In this document: piece after piece, positions 32,572 through 43,463 of the stretch
How positions within the stretch are numbered: the first letter of the stretch is position 1
How the letters are laid out: each line of letters begins with the position of its first letter
From: Microcyclosporella mali
Lineage: Eukaryota; Ascomycota; Dothideomycetes; Mycosphaerellales; Mycosphaerellaceae
Assembly: GCA_002785985.1 (NCBI GenBank)
Contig: NHNU01000019.1
Location: 186,001-250,000, forward strand
DNA: 64,000 nucleotides
Direction: 5' to 3'
Translations under genes and position numbers: made by a program
The notes under the pieces: model-generated
Databases searched by the model: none
What the model was told of the DNA's origin: nothing
The model's input: the letters and a program-made list of their open reading frames with translations, nothing else

Positions 32572-32948
32572 GCTGGAATGACCTCGAGTTGGGGTGTCGA
32601 TGTGTTTGAGAATGCAGTGATGTGAGAAGAAGCTTTCGCAGTGTGGTGGGCTGGCTTAGTCAAGCTTCGCGTCGCATGTGATTGGGGTTGGAAAGTGAAA
32701 GTGAGGATGCTGCCGACGGAAGGAGCGCCGCAGTCGAGTGAAGGGCAGCATCCTTGCCTATGGCTTCATTCTTCTCTCTAGGCGCGTATAAGCATACCTT
32801 CACATACTCCAGGCGTCCATTTAGTATGTGGTGCCCATTGCTGTCCTCGTCGGTGAGTCCTTCACTCAATGTAGCTGTGCGAGCTATACGAAGGCTGGTG
32901 GAGAAGTTGTTGGTGTACGATACCGAGTGCACCCAGAGCAAGATGCAG
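32572..32948. other. Intergenic region
   Basis: Upstream of the F-box-like gene. No gene is supported. Confidence 0.35.
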
Positions 32949-33470
32949 TCAGCTACTAGCACCAGCAGCGGTCGATGCTCGGCCTATCGCTTTTACAATG
33001 GAATACGATATTGCGAGTTTGGTAAAGTCGTGTCGTGGCTCTGTGCGGAAGGCCGAATGAATTACCAAGGCAGTCTGAGTGCACAGTATCGCTGGCGTGA
33101 CAACGGATGTCAATGGCCATAGCCATGCAACCAGAGCAGACACAAATAGAAGAGGATCCAGACATCAGACCTTGACCATCGACGGAACCATAGCGTCGTC
33201 TAGCACTGAGAAGATTTGAATCGAATGTGACATTGTCTGTCCGTTCAAGCTCTTGGCGGCGTGCCAGAATGCCTATATGTGGGCTGCGAAAATAGCCAGT
33301 GCCAGAAATAAGGAGGCGAAGGCGAAGGCGAAGGCGGTGTCGACTGTTGTATGTAGTCGTTTCGTGAGGTTGGCTCCCACGAACGAGTGGAACTCATTCG
33401 ACGCTTCCAGGCCGGCGAAGCTGAGGTAGTGAAGATGGTGTCCAATCGAGTAAAAAATCCCACCCATCAT
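32949..33470 (-). pseudogene. Broken fungal multi-pass membrane protein gene
   Basis: The reading frame is continuous for 174 codons except for TAG at 33275-33273 and TGA at 33167-33165. Translated around these stops, it matches from memory a common large fungal membrane-protein family: a TM segment ending GHHLHYLSFAGLEASN, then TAFAFAFASLFLALAIFAAHI, [stop], AFWHAAKS, then [stop] and LVAWLWPLTSVVTPAIL. In relatives the stop positions fall at a Gln (before the F-W motif) and at a large residue near L-L-F. The frame ends at 32949, well short of the several hundred further residues expected. Two nonsense codons plus truncation make a working protein unlikely. No splice sites remove the stops cleanly. 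Confidence 0.6.
33313..33340 (+). repeat. (GGCGAA)n short tandem repeat
   Basis: Four copies of GGCGAA; on the minus strand they encode alternating Ala-Phe in the membrane segment of the broken gene. Confidence 0.7.
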
Positions 33471-34035
33471 CGAGATCCATAACGACGACCGGACTGGTCC
33501 AGGAGATCCGAGCGATGTCGGTAGCCCAATGTCCCCAAAGAATCAGAACTGAAGATGGCATGTGCCCCGCAAAATGATACTGCAGCACCACATGCACATC
33601 TATTGATGGTCTGCTGTGCCACATTCGTGCCTTAGTCTCTCCTTTGCCGCCCAGCGCGCAAGCGAAAAAGCTCTCAGTCTGGCGCCTAAGACAGGAGAGC
33701 CACCACATGTAGCGCTCGGGCATACACAGCCTTTTGATACTATAACTTCGGCCAAAGTACCATCGATATCGCGCTCAGACCGTGGGACACCACCTTCCTC
33801 CTCCGCTTCCGGCACGCCGCGTTCTACGTGTACCAGTTTATACAAGACGTACCCTCAGTGGTCTGTCACAGAGCCCAGAAGCAGGAAACCTAAGCCACTG
33901 GCAGCTTATAGATTCGGTGCTTTCGATGCTCCATGTCTGTAACAGGAGCTTTAGTTTACTCGTGACTGGAGTGTTGAACACCACGTCGAAATGAAGAGCC
34001 TTCCGAGCTTTGAATATCCCAATCATTGATTCCTA
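33471..34035. other. Intergenic region
   Basis: May contain the decayed 5' part of the membrane-protein pseudogene (frame upstream reads SSLWISMMGGIFYS). Otherwise nothing is supported. Confidence 0.35.
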
Positions 34036-34494
34036 TCACCTCCCGTTCTTCTGATTCCGCACCTGCTCTCTCAACGCATCCATATACTCCTGCATAAATC
34101 CTGCCTTAGGCGGCTGCTCCGTCGTTTTCCTGGCATTCTGCCATACAGCATCCGCATTCTCATCTTGCGCCTTCTGCCATACACCTTCCGCATTCTGTTC
34201 CATAGTCACATTACTCTTCTGTCCTCTCGCACCCGCGCTACCCTTGGCGGCAAGTCGATTTGACTCTTTCTGCTCCGCTCGGCCTATCTGCGACTTGATC
34301 TCATCCAGGAAGTGCTTCGAGAAATCTGACAATCCAGGCTGATCGAGCTTGGTACCGCCCAGCTCCTCCGGAGGGAGGCCATGTTTGGTGCGATGTACGA
34401 ATCTGACGACCTTCTCGACTCCACGGTGGAATGCAGGCGTGCGAAGGAGGGCTTGCACGAGATATGTCTCGAGAACGTACAGCCAAGGACCCAT
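34036..34494 (-). CDS. MRX7: Small mitochondrial protein, Mrx7-like (MIOREX component)
   Basis: A single exon of 152 residues. The N-terminus is hydrophobic and then basic: MGPWLYVLETYLVQALLRTP, followed by AFHRGVEKVVRFVHRTKHG, resembling the start of the fungal Mrx7 family, whose yeast member sits with mitochondrial ribosomes in the MIOREX complex. GLPPEELGGTKLDQPG is a conserved-looking loop; the remainder is charged and Gln/Ala-rich with an imperfect internal repeat (EGVWQKAQDENA and DAVWQNARK). It ends in a basic QVRNQKNGR. The match is from memory of a short family and could be wrong; the ORF itself is well supported by composition. A divergent promoter is shared with the tyrosine phosphatase. 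Confidence 0.6.
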   Translation of the reverse strand: MGPWLYVLETYLVQALLRTPAFHRGVEKVVRFVHRTKHGLPPEELGGTKLDQPGLSDFSKHFLDEIKSQIGRAEQKESNRLAAKGSAGARGQKSNVTMEQNAEGVWQKAQDENADAVWQNARKTTEQPPKAGFMQEYMDALREQVRNQKNGR

Positions 34495-35266
34495 GATCGC
34501 GCAGAACGAATGAGAAGGAGAAGTAAAGAACGCCTAGGATCTGCGTATGGCCGGTGTGGATAAGTCCAATAGTGGGAGCAGATGGCGAAGTGACTGATGA
34601 CAGGTCGGTGGCGCCGACGATGAATACTTGCAGCCGGACGGATGCAGGGATGGGAGCTTTAGCGGCCGTTGGTGTCAGATGGATGACGGAATGTGATTCG
34701 TCGACCTCACTTCACGAACTTTGGGCGAGCGCGAGATTTGGTGGGTCTGTGAGTGAAGCTGGTGGTTGAGGCGGAAGTTCTCGTCGGCCTCGTACTCGTC
34801 GAAGCGCCCGAACAACTTCGCCTGCTTCCGTGTCGTGCCCTCATTCTCCATTCACCCCTCTTGGTTTATACGCGCCGCTGACTCGGAGGTGGCGGAGCGC
34901 GCGAGATATCGACAGCAAACAGCGAAGCGCCGAGCTCACAGCGGTCGCTGGACGACGAGCTATCTTGACGTATTGATTATATTGGACTAAACGGGGACGT
35001 GGCGATGCGTGGTTTAGAGGCGTAGCAGGTACGACTCGCCTTGTCCGCCGCCGCCGCAAACACAGTATTCTCCAGATATCACCACCACGACGGCTTCCTC
35101 GACAAAACAGCGAGCTCTCCTCTTCATCCCACGCTCCTTCACTTCTCGTTTCCCCTTGAACAGGATCAGGTGCAGGAAGAGTGACCTGCAACATCTCGGT
35201 GACAGCAATCGACGCGGTGGCATCTGCTCGCGGGTCCAGACAGTCGCCTGTGCACCTATCCGATAC
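34495..35266. promoter_or_regulatory. Divergent intergenic region of MRX7-like and PTP genes
   Basis: 772 bases between divergent starts. No gene, repeat or RNA is seen; both promoters must lie here. Confidence 0.4.
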
Positions 35267-36398
35267 ATGGCCACTCAAACTCAGCCCGCCCTGCCGGCGT
35301 TCCTCACACAGTCAAAGCTAGGCGGGTACATACACAAAGACAGTGGCACATGCGCGTTCTAACAGCTGTCCAATAGATCTGCACGCAAAATTCGTCGATC
35401 TCGAATGGCAGCAGCGTAATCGACTCCTCCACGGCTCGCAACAACCTGCGAATCCCGCAGATCCTCCCTCGCAATGGGCGCGACTCACTGGCGAAGCGAT
35501 CACGTCCCGCAATCGATACATGAACGTGGAGCCATATGCTCAAAATCGAATCAAGCTAAGAGTTGCTGAGGGAGCCAACGATTACATCAATGCTTCGCCT
35601 ATACGACTGGGCAAGAGGACATATATCGCGACGCAAGGCCCGAAAGACATCAACGTCAATCACTTCTATCGCATGGTTGCATCTGAGTTAGAGAGTCCAG
35701 CCGTGGTTGTCATGCTGACACAGACACACGAAGCTGGGCGAGAAAAGTGCTTTCAGTACTATCCACTGTCGCCGGAGGAAAGCCCTTTGGTCATTCCACC
35801 AGATGAGGGAATTGGTGATGGATTCCAGGGAGAAGTGGTGCTTGCGAGCGTAGAAGACGATCAGAAGAGCCGAAGTCAGGTTCGTACGTTGAAGCTACGG
35901 ACAAAACCGGATAATGGACAAGCTATGGAGAAGGAGATCAAGCATTTACTCTTCTCAGGCTGGCCCGACTTTCTAGTCCCTGAAGGAGACGATCGCGCCG
36001 CCTTGGTAGAGCTTGTACGTCTATCGGCTTCATTGAATCGAGCTGCAAGCACGAATACAGCAACACAAACCAATGGCGACTCTTTTGCCGCGGACCTGGC
36101 TGCTACGGACGAGGACAACCCACGCATCATTCATTGCTCCGCCGGCGTTGGTCGATCGGGCACTTTCATCGCACTGGACTATCTACTCAGTCTGCTACAC
36201 TCCGGCCAGCTCGACAGCCTCGCACCCGACGAGGATCCAATCGCTGAGACTGTCGATAATCTTCGTCAACAGCGCATGATGATGGTACAAGGCGAGTCGC
36301 AATTCAATTTCCTCTATGAGGTTATGCGCGAGCTTTTTATTGCGCGGCAGCAAGTATCTGGGGATGCTGTCGGAGGCGCCACTCCGAGTGGCGCGTGA
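35267..36398 (+). CDS. Classical protein tyrosine phosphatase
   Basis: The catalytic domain is unmistakable: NRYMNVEPYAQNRI, the KNRY-like loop region, NDYINASPI, YIATQGP, the WPD loop GWPDFLVPEG and the active site IIHCSAGVGRSGTF, with the nucleophile Cys at bases 36135-36137, then a Q loop in QRMMMVQGESQFNF. It removes phosphate from phosphotyrosine, for example on MAP kinases. The main exon ends with TGA at 36396-36398. The conserved start DLHAKFVDLEWQQRNRL has no ATG of its own, so a first exon is needed; MATQTQPALPAFLTQSKLG from 35267 fits. The junction is uncertain: GTACAT at 35326 to AG at 35365 keeps frame but makes a 40-base intron, while AG at 35376 with its better-placed branch needs a non-GT donor. 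The product is about 355-360 residues. Confidence 0.85.
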
Positions 36399-37020
36399 CG
36401 ATTCGCGATCTGAGCATACGAAGGCATGAGATATGAGCATCATGTGGGAGGCTAGACTTTTTTGGACTCTTTGTAGAACGGATTGCATGGTGTGATGGTA
36501 TCGGGGCATAGACTTGCAGGATGTATTGATCAGTTCAGAGCGCAAGGAATGGCGTATCTCTGGCGGTTCTGTCATGAAGTCTCGCTTTCTCCCTTACGTT
36601 CTCTATTCTCCATTGTCTTCTCATGACGCCCTCCAAAAGGTGGGTGTGAGGAGGTGGTGAGGGCTTCGAACATTCATGTCCCCTAGCTGCTTAAGCTTCC
36701 GCGTGTACCACAACCACCACGCTCCATATCTCCACAAGGTGCGCGAGGACTGAGGACAAGATGCTTTATTGGATGCGCGAGATGATATTTTCTGATGAAG
36801 CAATATACACGATCGTTCCTGCTTCTTGGAAGTGATATTCTGATTGACCTGGTTTGATATCGCAGCAGACCACATCAAGCACAAAAGTCATAAGGAAAGG
36901 TATATACACTCAAGCGCTCTCTGCATTGGCATACGAGCTGTGGCAGTGCAGAACCTACTAGCCGACTGTAGGAGGTCGTTGTCGCCGAGAATGAAATTAT
37001 GTAGACTGACATATCTCCAG
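36399..37020. other. Intergenic region
   Basis: About 620 bases downstream of the PTP gene. CTGACATATCTCCAG directly before 37021 looks like an intron 3' end, so an extra 5' exon of the next gene may lie here. Confidence 0.35.
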
Positions 37021-37708
37021 ATGGCTCCCTCAACGATGACAGAGATTCGTGCTCACAATGAGCGCCACGACACGCAGATAGACGATCTCAACGCGCACTT
37101 CATACTAGACATGCGGGATCTCAAGGACGACTGTGATTTCATCGAGCACCAGGTACGTCGAGCCCGTCAAGTCCTTGATAGAGAAGTGTATTGATACCAC
37201 GTAGATCCAACAGTTCGAAGCCCGATTCGATGAGGACCAAGCCCTCTTCGACCACTTCATGGGACGCCCTACCAAGAAGCGCAGGACGGAATCGTCCGAG
37301 ATGCTGAGAGGAAGTAGCCCTTCACCCGGGTCACATGTAGCACAGGGACTGCGTGCTTCATCGCAGCCGCATGTGTCTACGCCGCCGCTTGTAAGACGGT
37401 GCTTGCCTCAACCGCAATCAGCAAGAGAGCGGATCGCATTCCCGGAGCCTGGTAGGCCCACGGCTGAGCGGCCTTCCGTACTGCTTCTTGACTCAGAGGC
37501 AACCTCCATCGCTCCTTTGAACGATGAATATATCCAGACCGCAGATACGCTGGGTGGTATCTTCTTCTTCGAAAGGGGAGCTCTCGAGGGCAGAGTCGGC
37601 GACCGTGTCATGCAGACTCCTCGCTCTCGTCACAGTGTACCTTACCCGGTCAGAAATCCATATCAAGTCGTCTCTGGTGCGGACGGACCTGTTAGAGGTA
37701 TAATATGA
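37021..37708 (+). CDS. Hypothetical coiled-coil protein, probably truncated
   Basis: Exons 37021-37152 and 37205-37708 join in phase across a 52-base GTACGT-AG intron to give 211 residues. The N-terminus is highly charged and helical (MTEIRAHNERHDTQIDDLNA and IQQFEARFDEDQALFDHF), followed by a basic, nuclear-signal-like RPTKKRRTES and a Pro/Ser-rich disordered stretch. It stops at TGA 37706-37708. The stop is suspicious: an acidic frame starts directly after it, and a clean intron with further coding-like sequence lies downstream in phase (next entry). I read this as the surviving 5' part of a longer gene. No family is recognised. The start could be a splice acceptor rather than the true N-terminus. 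Confidence 0.45.
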
Positions 37709-38338
37709 GATCGAGGAGGACGATGAGGAGAAGGAGAATGATGAGCCAAGGGTGGAGTCCTGGCTTTGAAGTTGGTGAGACAGTCTCCTATGTAGTAAGC
37801 ACGGCCAAGCTGCTATAGTGACTGTCATACGCAGGCGAGTATCCAGCACGATTGAGACAATGACTATCTACATGTTTCCAATCCGGCGCCGAATTTCCTG
37901 TGTGACGTCAGTTCTCTGGCGCGCCTGTTCCGCGATTATGTTCAGATTCCACCTCCTCCTCTTGTCCACTACCTCAATCCAGAACAACGTGAACCTGCGA
38001 CTCCTTTACGCGTGTGCCAAGAGATGTCACGAACTAATCAGAACCAACAAGGATCTCTTACTCCTCGATGATTCCCTGACACTGCAAAGTCTGCCACCAG
38101 CCCAAATGCATTCCCTCCGTACAACCACGTCAAGCGACAGATTCGCCATCCGCCGGCCAGTAGAAATGGACGAGCATCAGCCATCTGCAACTCAGAAAAA
38201 TCAATTGTATCGGATAAGAGCGGCCCGCGTCATTGACGGTACTCCCACATCCGCCGCATTAAAGAATTTATCCGGGCTGCAGCGAACTTTGCTTTCCAGC
38301 CTGAGGACGTAAAGGCGTTAACGATGCCGGACGGGTAG
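37709..38338 (+). pseudogene. Decayed 3' continuation of the 37021 gene
   Basis: An intron-like segment (37775-37834: GTGAGA donor, GTGACTGTC branch, CGCAG acceptor) is followed in phase by 167 codons interrupted only by TGA at 37853-37855, 38069-38071 and 38234-38236, ending at TAG 38336-38338. The intervening pieces look like protein, for example NPAPNFLCDVSSLARLFRDY, IPPPPLVHYLNPEQREPATP and IRRIKEFIRAAANFAFQPED. Each TGA could derive from CGA by one C-to-T change. Between 37709 and 37774 the best coding frame (acidic, EEDDEEKENDEPRVES) is shifted by one, so indels are also present. I recognise no domain. Confidence 0.45.
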
Positions 38339-38754
38339 AAGTTCGAAGCAGGTGGTAGGCAGACCTGACCGGTTGGGATTGGCCTCCGCAATCTCATTCG
38401 ACATACAGCACTGAGAACGATAGAGCGGCATCCGTCAGACAATTCTGGTGAGGTTCGTTGCATCTTCATCAGTTGAAGAGAAGCACATTAAGCAAGGATT
38501 GGCCGGCCAATCTGCGCCCCGATTCCTGTGGAGTGGCGTGTACAGCCTGCCAGTAACGCATGTAATATTGGCACAGCCTGATGGATCGCCTCTCCATTTT
38601 CTTCGGCTCGCCACCGTCACTGGTCGGCAACGGTCTTCCAGCAAGACAGACCTCCATCTGGCGGAATCAGGCAACATGATGGCTTGAAGTGGAAGGCACC
38701 TTTTCATCGCTCATAACTTAATTCTGTAGGCGCTTGTGACCAAGACCATCGATA
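38339..38754. other. Intergenic or further decayed sequence
   Basis: A 79-codon opening at 38448-38687 (+) and an in-phase trail after the TAG at 38336 look weakly coding, but no gene can be assembled. Confidence 0.3.
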
Positions 38755-40191
38755 TGTGACCCTAATGCTTGGGCGCACAGGCCTTTTCCAGCACCGAGCG
38801 CCTCATATTACCCTCCTCTTGCTCGTCTTGTACGAGCAGTGATCGCTGCGTGCTGAAATTCTTCAGTTGAGAGTCCTCAGCAGTACCAGATTTGATTATG
38901 GCAAGGCGGGTCAAGTCTATGAAGAAGGGCTACGGATGCCTGAGACTCAAAGAATGCTGCACAACGGCTCCACAAGGACGACTCTGGCTGCGTTTCTGGT
39001 TTTAGACTACCCAGGGGTCTTTCGAGCGTATGATTGATGCGCACGAGCCTTGTCTAGCGACGGCTGCGTCGACCAGGATCTCCAACTTACACGACAACGA
39101 TATTGGTTTTTCGAAGAGTTTGGCACGCGGCGTGGGAGCAGTACGAACTTCAGCTTCCAGAGAACCTGACAGAGAGATATAACTTGGCGGGATCCGAATG
39201 GTCTACGATCCGAGATGTCGACGACCTTGCCTCGATGGTCGAACACACTCACTAGACCTTCGATAAGGAGACTAGCCGTGTTCCGACTGTGTCCGAAGTG
39301 GAAGACACCTTCGGCGGCCTGAACCGGGCTCGTCCTTAATCACAGCGATCGAATGCCAGAAGATCCTCTCGACTCTGCGAGTGATCGGGATGGATTGGAG
39401 CAGAGACTCATTGCCATAACAAGCATTACTGTCAGGCTTGCTGACGGCATGATGGATCACTTCGCCAAAGTCGTGAGTGAAAAGACTTCGGATCAAGTCG
39501 TTACGCAGCTTGCAGTGAGTCTCAGAGGCCTCAGTCCCAAGTATTGGCATACGAAGACGCTCGTTTGGTGCTCACAAGTTATGTGTGAGAAAACACAGAC
39601 CCAAGCACTTCACCATGAGCTACGGGATATTGCGCTGTGTCTGCCGGAAAGTCTCGGCGATGTGCAAGTCTCGGGTGTTGAGCCTGAAATCCAGGCCGCC
39701 ATCGGTGAGTACTTTCTTACAACTTATGTGAAGCGATCTTCCCATCGATCGCTGGTTCAGCACTGCCGCTCGTTATCTGATCAGAGATCTACCCATATAG
39801 GATACAATGCAGGACAGTATTCTTGTTTTGGATCAAGGTCACTGAAGACACGTCGGTGCTCTCGTTGCAAGATGAAGCCTGGATACAACAAGCCTTCGAG
39901 GCTTTCACCAATACTATTTTGCTGGCGTTGCTCGCCGCGAGACACTGGTGGGTTTGTATGCCACCGACCGATATTTTAAGATATCCCGATGGTCATATGA
40001 AGGTCGAGGGGGACTTCGTCCCTATACGGGACTGGCTAGACGAGCTGGCGGCAGAGTAGGCCGTCAAGTGGCCTCGAGGGTCTTCAGACGATGAAGAGGA
40101 TAACGGAGCCGATGAGAGTGATTCTGGTGGCGAGGCTGAGCTTGGGAAGAAGAAGGAAAGGGACGATGACGATGAAGCCGAGAGACGGTGA
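38755..40191 (+). pseudogene. Degraded gene of unknown family with intact-looking 3' half
   Basis: Protein-like segments follow one another on the + strand in changing frames. One reads CDPNAWAHRPFPAPSASYY and stops at a TGA near 38850. Another, from 38894, reads DYGKAGQVYEEGLRMPETQR to TGA 39035-39037. A third (VWHAAWEQYELQLPENLTER) is interrupted by TAG 39253-39255. The last part is better preserved: a frame from 39353 with a 113-base intron (39705-39817, GTGAGT-AG) joins in phase to WIKVTEDTSVLSLQDEAW and runs to TAG 40057-40059. After this TAG the same frame continues 43 codons with a very acidic tail (SSDDEEDNGADESDSGGEAE) to TGA 40189-40191. The protein is unrecognised. The 3' part alone could be expressed as a 197-residue protein. 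Confidence 0.5.
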
Positions 40192-41823
40192 CAAGGAGAT
40201 CGAGATCGGAAAGTGAATGGCATATGCTATCGAGCAGTTTATTGACAAGCTTCTGGGCACACGATGATGCCAAGGGAAACACATCAAACGACTCACGAGG
40301 ACTGTCTTGTATTGTATCTATGCCAAGTATAGCCAATAACTGCCGCGATGTTTGAAGCTGTTTATTCACATGATTATGGCTGTCGTGAGTCGTGGCAGTC
40401 GGCTGAAAGCACGCTAGTAGCCTCAAGTATCAATGCACCTCGCGTGATTGGTTGAGTGGTAGAGATAAGAGCGGGAAGGGTCGGGCCAATGTGCCGAGAG
40501 GTCCAACGACAGCTTCAAACACAAATATTCATCCACGACCAAACTTCAGTCCCATCAGCACAGACGAGGGAGAATCTCTCGCAGAGTTGCATGCGAAGGA
40601 TTGTTGACAAAACTCCTCGAATGTAGCGGTTTGTCTGCGTCCGAAATAACGTCGGAAGTATGGCATCTCCCCACAAGACCGTGCGTGGTCCAGACGTCCG
40701 ATGGCGCTTCTATTCCATACAGTGAACACAAGGCAGTAACCGTTATTACAACAGTTACAGAAACCGCGGAAAAGACAAAAACAACGCCTCGATCCAGAGC
40801 GCAACGCCGAGACTGATATATCTCGATTCTCGCATCTGCTGTGAGGATGAGCCTATGGAGGCAGGGCTTACATATCGCTTCAGACCTTACCTTTTCGGGA
40901 GCCGCCAGCGATAAGAGAATGGTTCTCCGCGAACCACAGGTCGTCGGCTGCACACTCACGCCCTCCACATGCACTCCCGTTCTGCTCCGGATGACGATGC
41001 TCACTAATTTGCTGTCTTCCCCTGTCTCTGCCCTCCTCACACACATGTGCACAGTCCGGAGGTCTGGAGATGCTTCACGTCGCAGGCGTAATATCGAACC
41101 AGATCTCGCCAAGACACCATGGTGGTGACAGTCTGTAAGATCTAGCATTATTGCCACGTTGTTGGCACGCGACAAATGCAAGTGACCGTTCTTTCACGAA
41201 TATGCGTTTTTGTCTGGGCCCTAGTTCTCAACACTTTTGGCATTTGAGTTTAAGGGTGTCGTCCTCGAGATCGGACGCCCTCGCCTCGCTATTCAGTATT
41301 GCATGAAAAGAAAGTTGATCGTCGAGGATGCGCAAATCTTCGAGGCTCTGAATCACTCGACACAGGGCAAATCTAGCCGTCGACAACGTCTCGATTCCTG
41401 TTCTGGAGCGAGGCGTCAACAGCACTGCAGCTTTGGAGCCTGAATCTGCGTTTATAGATTTGGGCGTCAAGTCCTTATCAGCGCGCCAAGCACTGGCCAA
41501 CCCTGCGCAGGCTGCTCCCGTCTCTGGGGTCTGGACGAGACTCTACGCTGAGTGGAGTAGGATCCGCGGACTTGCTTCTTGCTGCGGCGTTTCGTAAGAT
41601 CGTTTCGTAGCAGAAGCGTACCGGAGATACAACAGCTTTATCTGTTCATTGAATTGGCACTCGGTATTAAGAGCACGACGCGCTCCTCGTTGTACCTCTG
41701 ATCTTGAACACTCATTCACTCTTGACTTTCTTCTGGATTTACCAGTCCTAAGTCCACGATCTTCCGCGGTTGTATCCTTCACAACGGGCTCAGTTCGTCA
41801 CTAACGGACGCAACTCCGCCAAT
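40192..41823. other. Intergenic region with weak open frames
   Basis: Minus-strand openings at 41228-41500 and 40555-41181 look somewhat coding (for example RFALCRVIQSLEDLRILDDQ) but have no start, splice or domain support, and the antisense + frame at 40601-40816 is equally plausible. They may be more remnants of the decaying stretch to the left. Confidence 0.35.
41562..41769 (+). promoter_or_regulatory. Candidate nitrogen-control sites upstream of nitrate transporter
   Basis: Two 8-base sequences, ATCCGCGG (41562-41569) and TTCCGCGG (41762-41769), each match the NirA consensus CTCCGHGG at seven of eight positions. A GATA-factor site lies between them: TTATCT, i.e. AGATAA on the minus strand (41637-41642), with a second GATA at 41625. 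This spacing fits nitrate induction and nitrogen repression of nitrate-assimilation genes. The distances are 55-260 bases before the start codon. Sites this short occur by chance, so this is inference from the neighbouring gene. Confidence 0.4.
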
Positions 41824-43463
41824 ATGGGATTCAAGATTTCCTACCTATGGGCACAGCCTGAAGTCAACCCTATCAATCACAAAGCTCGCTCCATTCCGGC
41901 CCTGAACCCAATCAACAAATATGGCCGAGTGTTCTTCTTCTCCTGGTTTGGTTTCATGATTGCCTTCTGGTCATGGTAAGTCACTTATGTTTGACCTCGC
42001 TATTCCTCACGTGTGCTAACTTGCGATGCAGGTACGCTTTCCCGCCGCTTCTCCACGATGTCATCGCCGGCGACATTCATCTCAGCCCCACACAATTGGC
42101 CAACTCGAACATCATCGCCTTGACTGCCACACTCCTCGTTCGTCTTGTTGCTGGACCATGCTGCGACCGATTCGGGCCTAGACGGACATTCGCTGCAACA
42201 CTATTGATTGGAGCCATCCCAACTTTCCTGTCAGGAACTGCCTACAACCCTAGCCAGCTCTATGCGCTCCGATTCTTTATCGGAATCTTGGGTGGAAGCT
42301 TCGTGCCATGCCAGGTATGGACGACCGGCTTCTTCGACAAGAACATCGTTGGAACTGCCAACTCTTTGACTGCTGGATTCGGCAACGCCGGAGGCGGTAT
42401 CACCTACTTCGTGATGCCGGCAATCTACTACGGTCTGATGGGTGACGGCCTCTCTTCGCACGTGGCGTGGCGTGTTGCTTTCATCGTTCCCGGCATTCTG
42501 ATCACTGTCGTGGCTCTTGGCCTCCTGTTTCTGTGCCAAGATACTCCCACAGGCAAGTGGGCTGATCGTATGCAAGCTGCTGAGAACAACCTGCAAATAC
42601 ACTCCGTGAATGGTGTGAACGTCGGTGTTCCCGGCCAGATTGGTGACGAGGCGAAGAAGTCAGGCGAGTCCTCTCCAGAAGGCACTTTGAGCGACGAGAA
42701 GAAGATCGACAATGTTCGCGGTACCTACGGCGATCATGAGGCACAGATGGGTGACGAACAAATGCTTGAGACTGCCCGCGGCGAGGTAATCCAGAAGCCA
42801 TCGTTCGGTGAGATCTTCAAGGTGTCCTTCTCGCCTCAAACTCTCGTGACCGGTGCCGTCTACTTCTGTACTTTCGGCGCAGAACTTGCCATCAACAGCA
42901 TCCTCGGCAACTACTACACCGCCAACTTCAAGCACTTGCAGCCTGGCCTTGGTGCCACCACTCCAGGCGACTGGGCTGCCATGTTCGGTTTGATGAACGT
43001 CATCTTCCGTCCTCTCGGTGGTGTCGTCAGCGATGTCGTGTACAAGATGACCGGCCACAGTCTCTGGGCGAAGAAGGCTCTCATGCACGGCTACTCCATC
43101 TGCGCCGGTGCCTTCCTGCTTGCCATTGGCCTCACGAATCCCACGAACCTAGCCACCATGGTCTGCCTCGTCGGAATAGGTATGGCTTTCTTCCTCGAGG
43201 GTGCCAACGGTCTGGTCTTCTCCCTCGTACCACACGTTCACCCTTACGCCAACGGTGTCGTCTCTGGCTTCACCGGTGCTTGCGGAAACCTAGGCGGCAT
43301 CGTATTCGCCATCATCTTCCGCTTCACCACTCACCCCGTCAAGGGTGTCGCGACTTCCAACTACCCCAAGGCGATCTGGATCATTGGCGCCATCATGATC
43401 GGGATCAATGTAGCGGTTTCATGGATCAGGCCTGTGTCTAAGAACCAGATTGGTGGTCATTAG
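41824..43463 (+). CDS. nrtA: Nitrate/nitrite transporter, MFS NNP family (CrnA/NrtA)
   Basis: Two exons (41824-41975 and 42032-43463), across a 56-base GTAAGT-AG intron, give 527 residues. It imports nitrate with protons at the plasma membrane. Twelve TM segments are visible, split by the long cytoplasmic loop between TM6 and TM7 that is typical of fungal members (about residues 215-300). Both nitrate signatures are present: AGFGNAGGGITY in TM5 and GACGNLGGIVFAIIFR in TM11; the conserved Arg residues sit in LVRLVAGPCCDRFGPRRTF and NVIFRPLGG. The N-terminus (KARSIPALNPINKYGRVFFFSW) is that of CrnA/NrtA. Nitrate and nitrite reductase genes, often clustered with it, are not in this window. The gene is probably under NirA/AreA control (see upstream sites). 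Confidence 0.95.
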
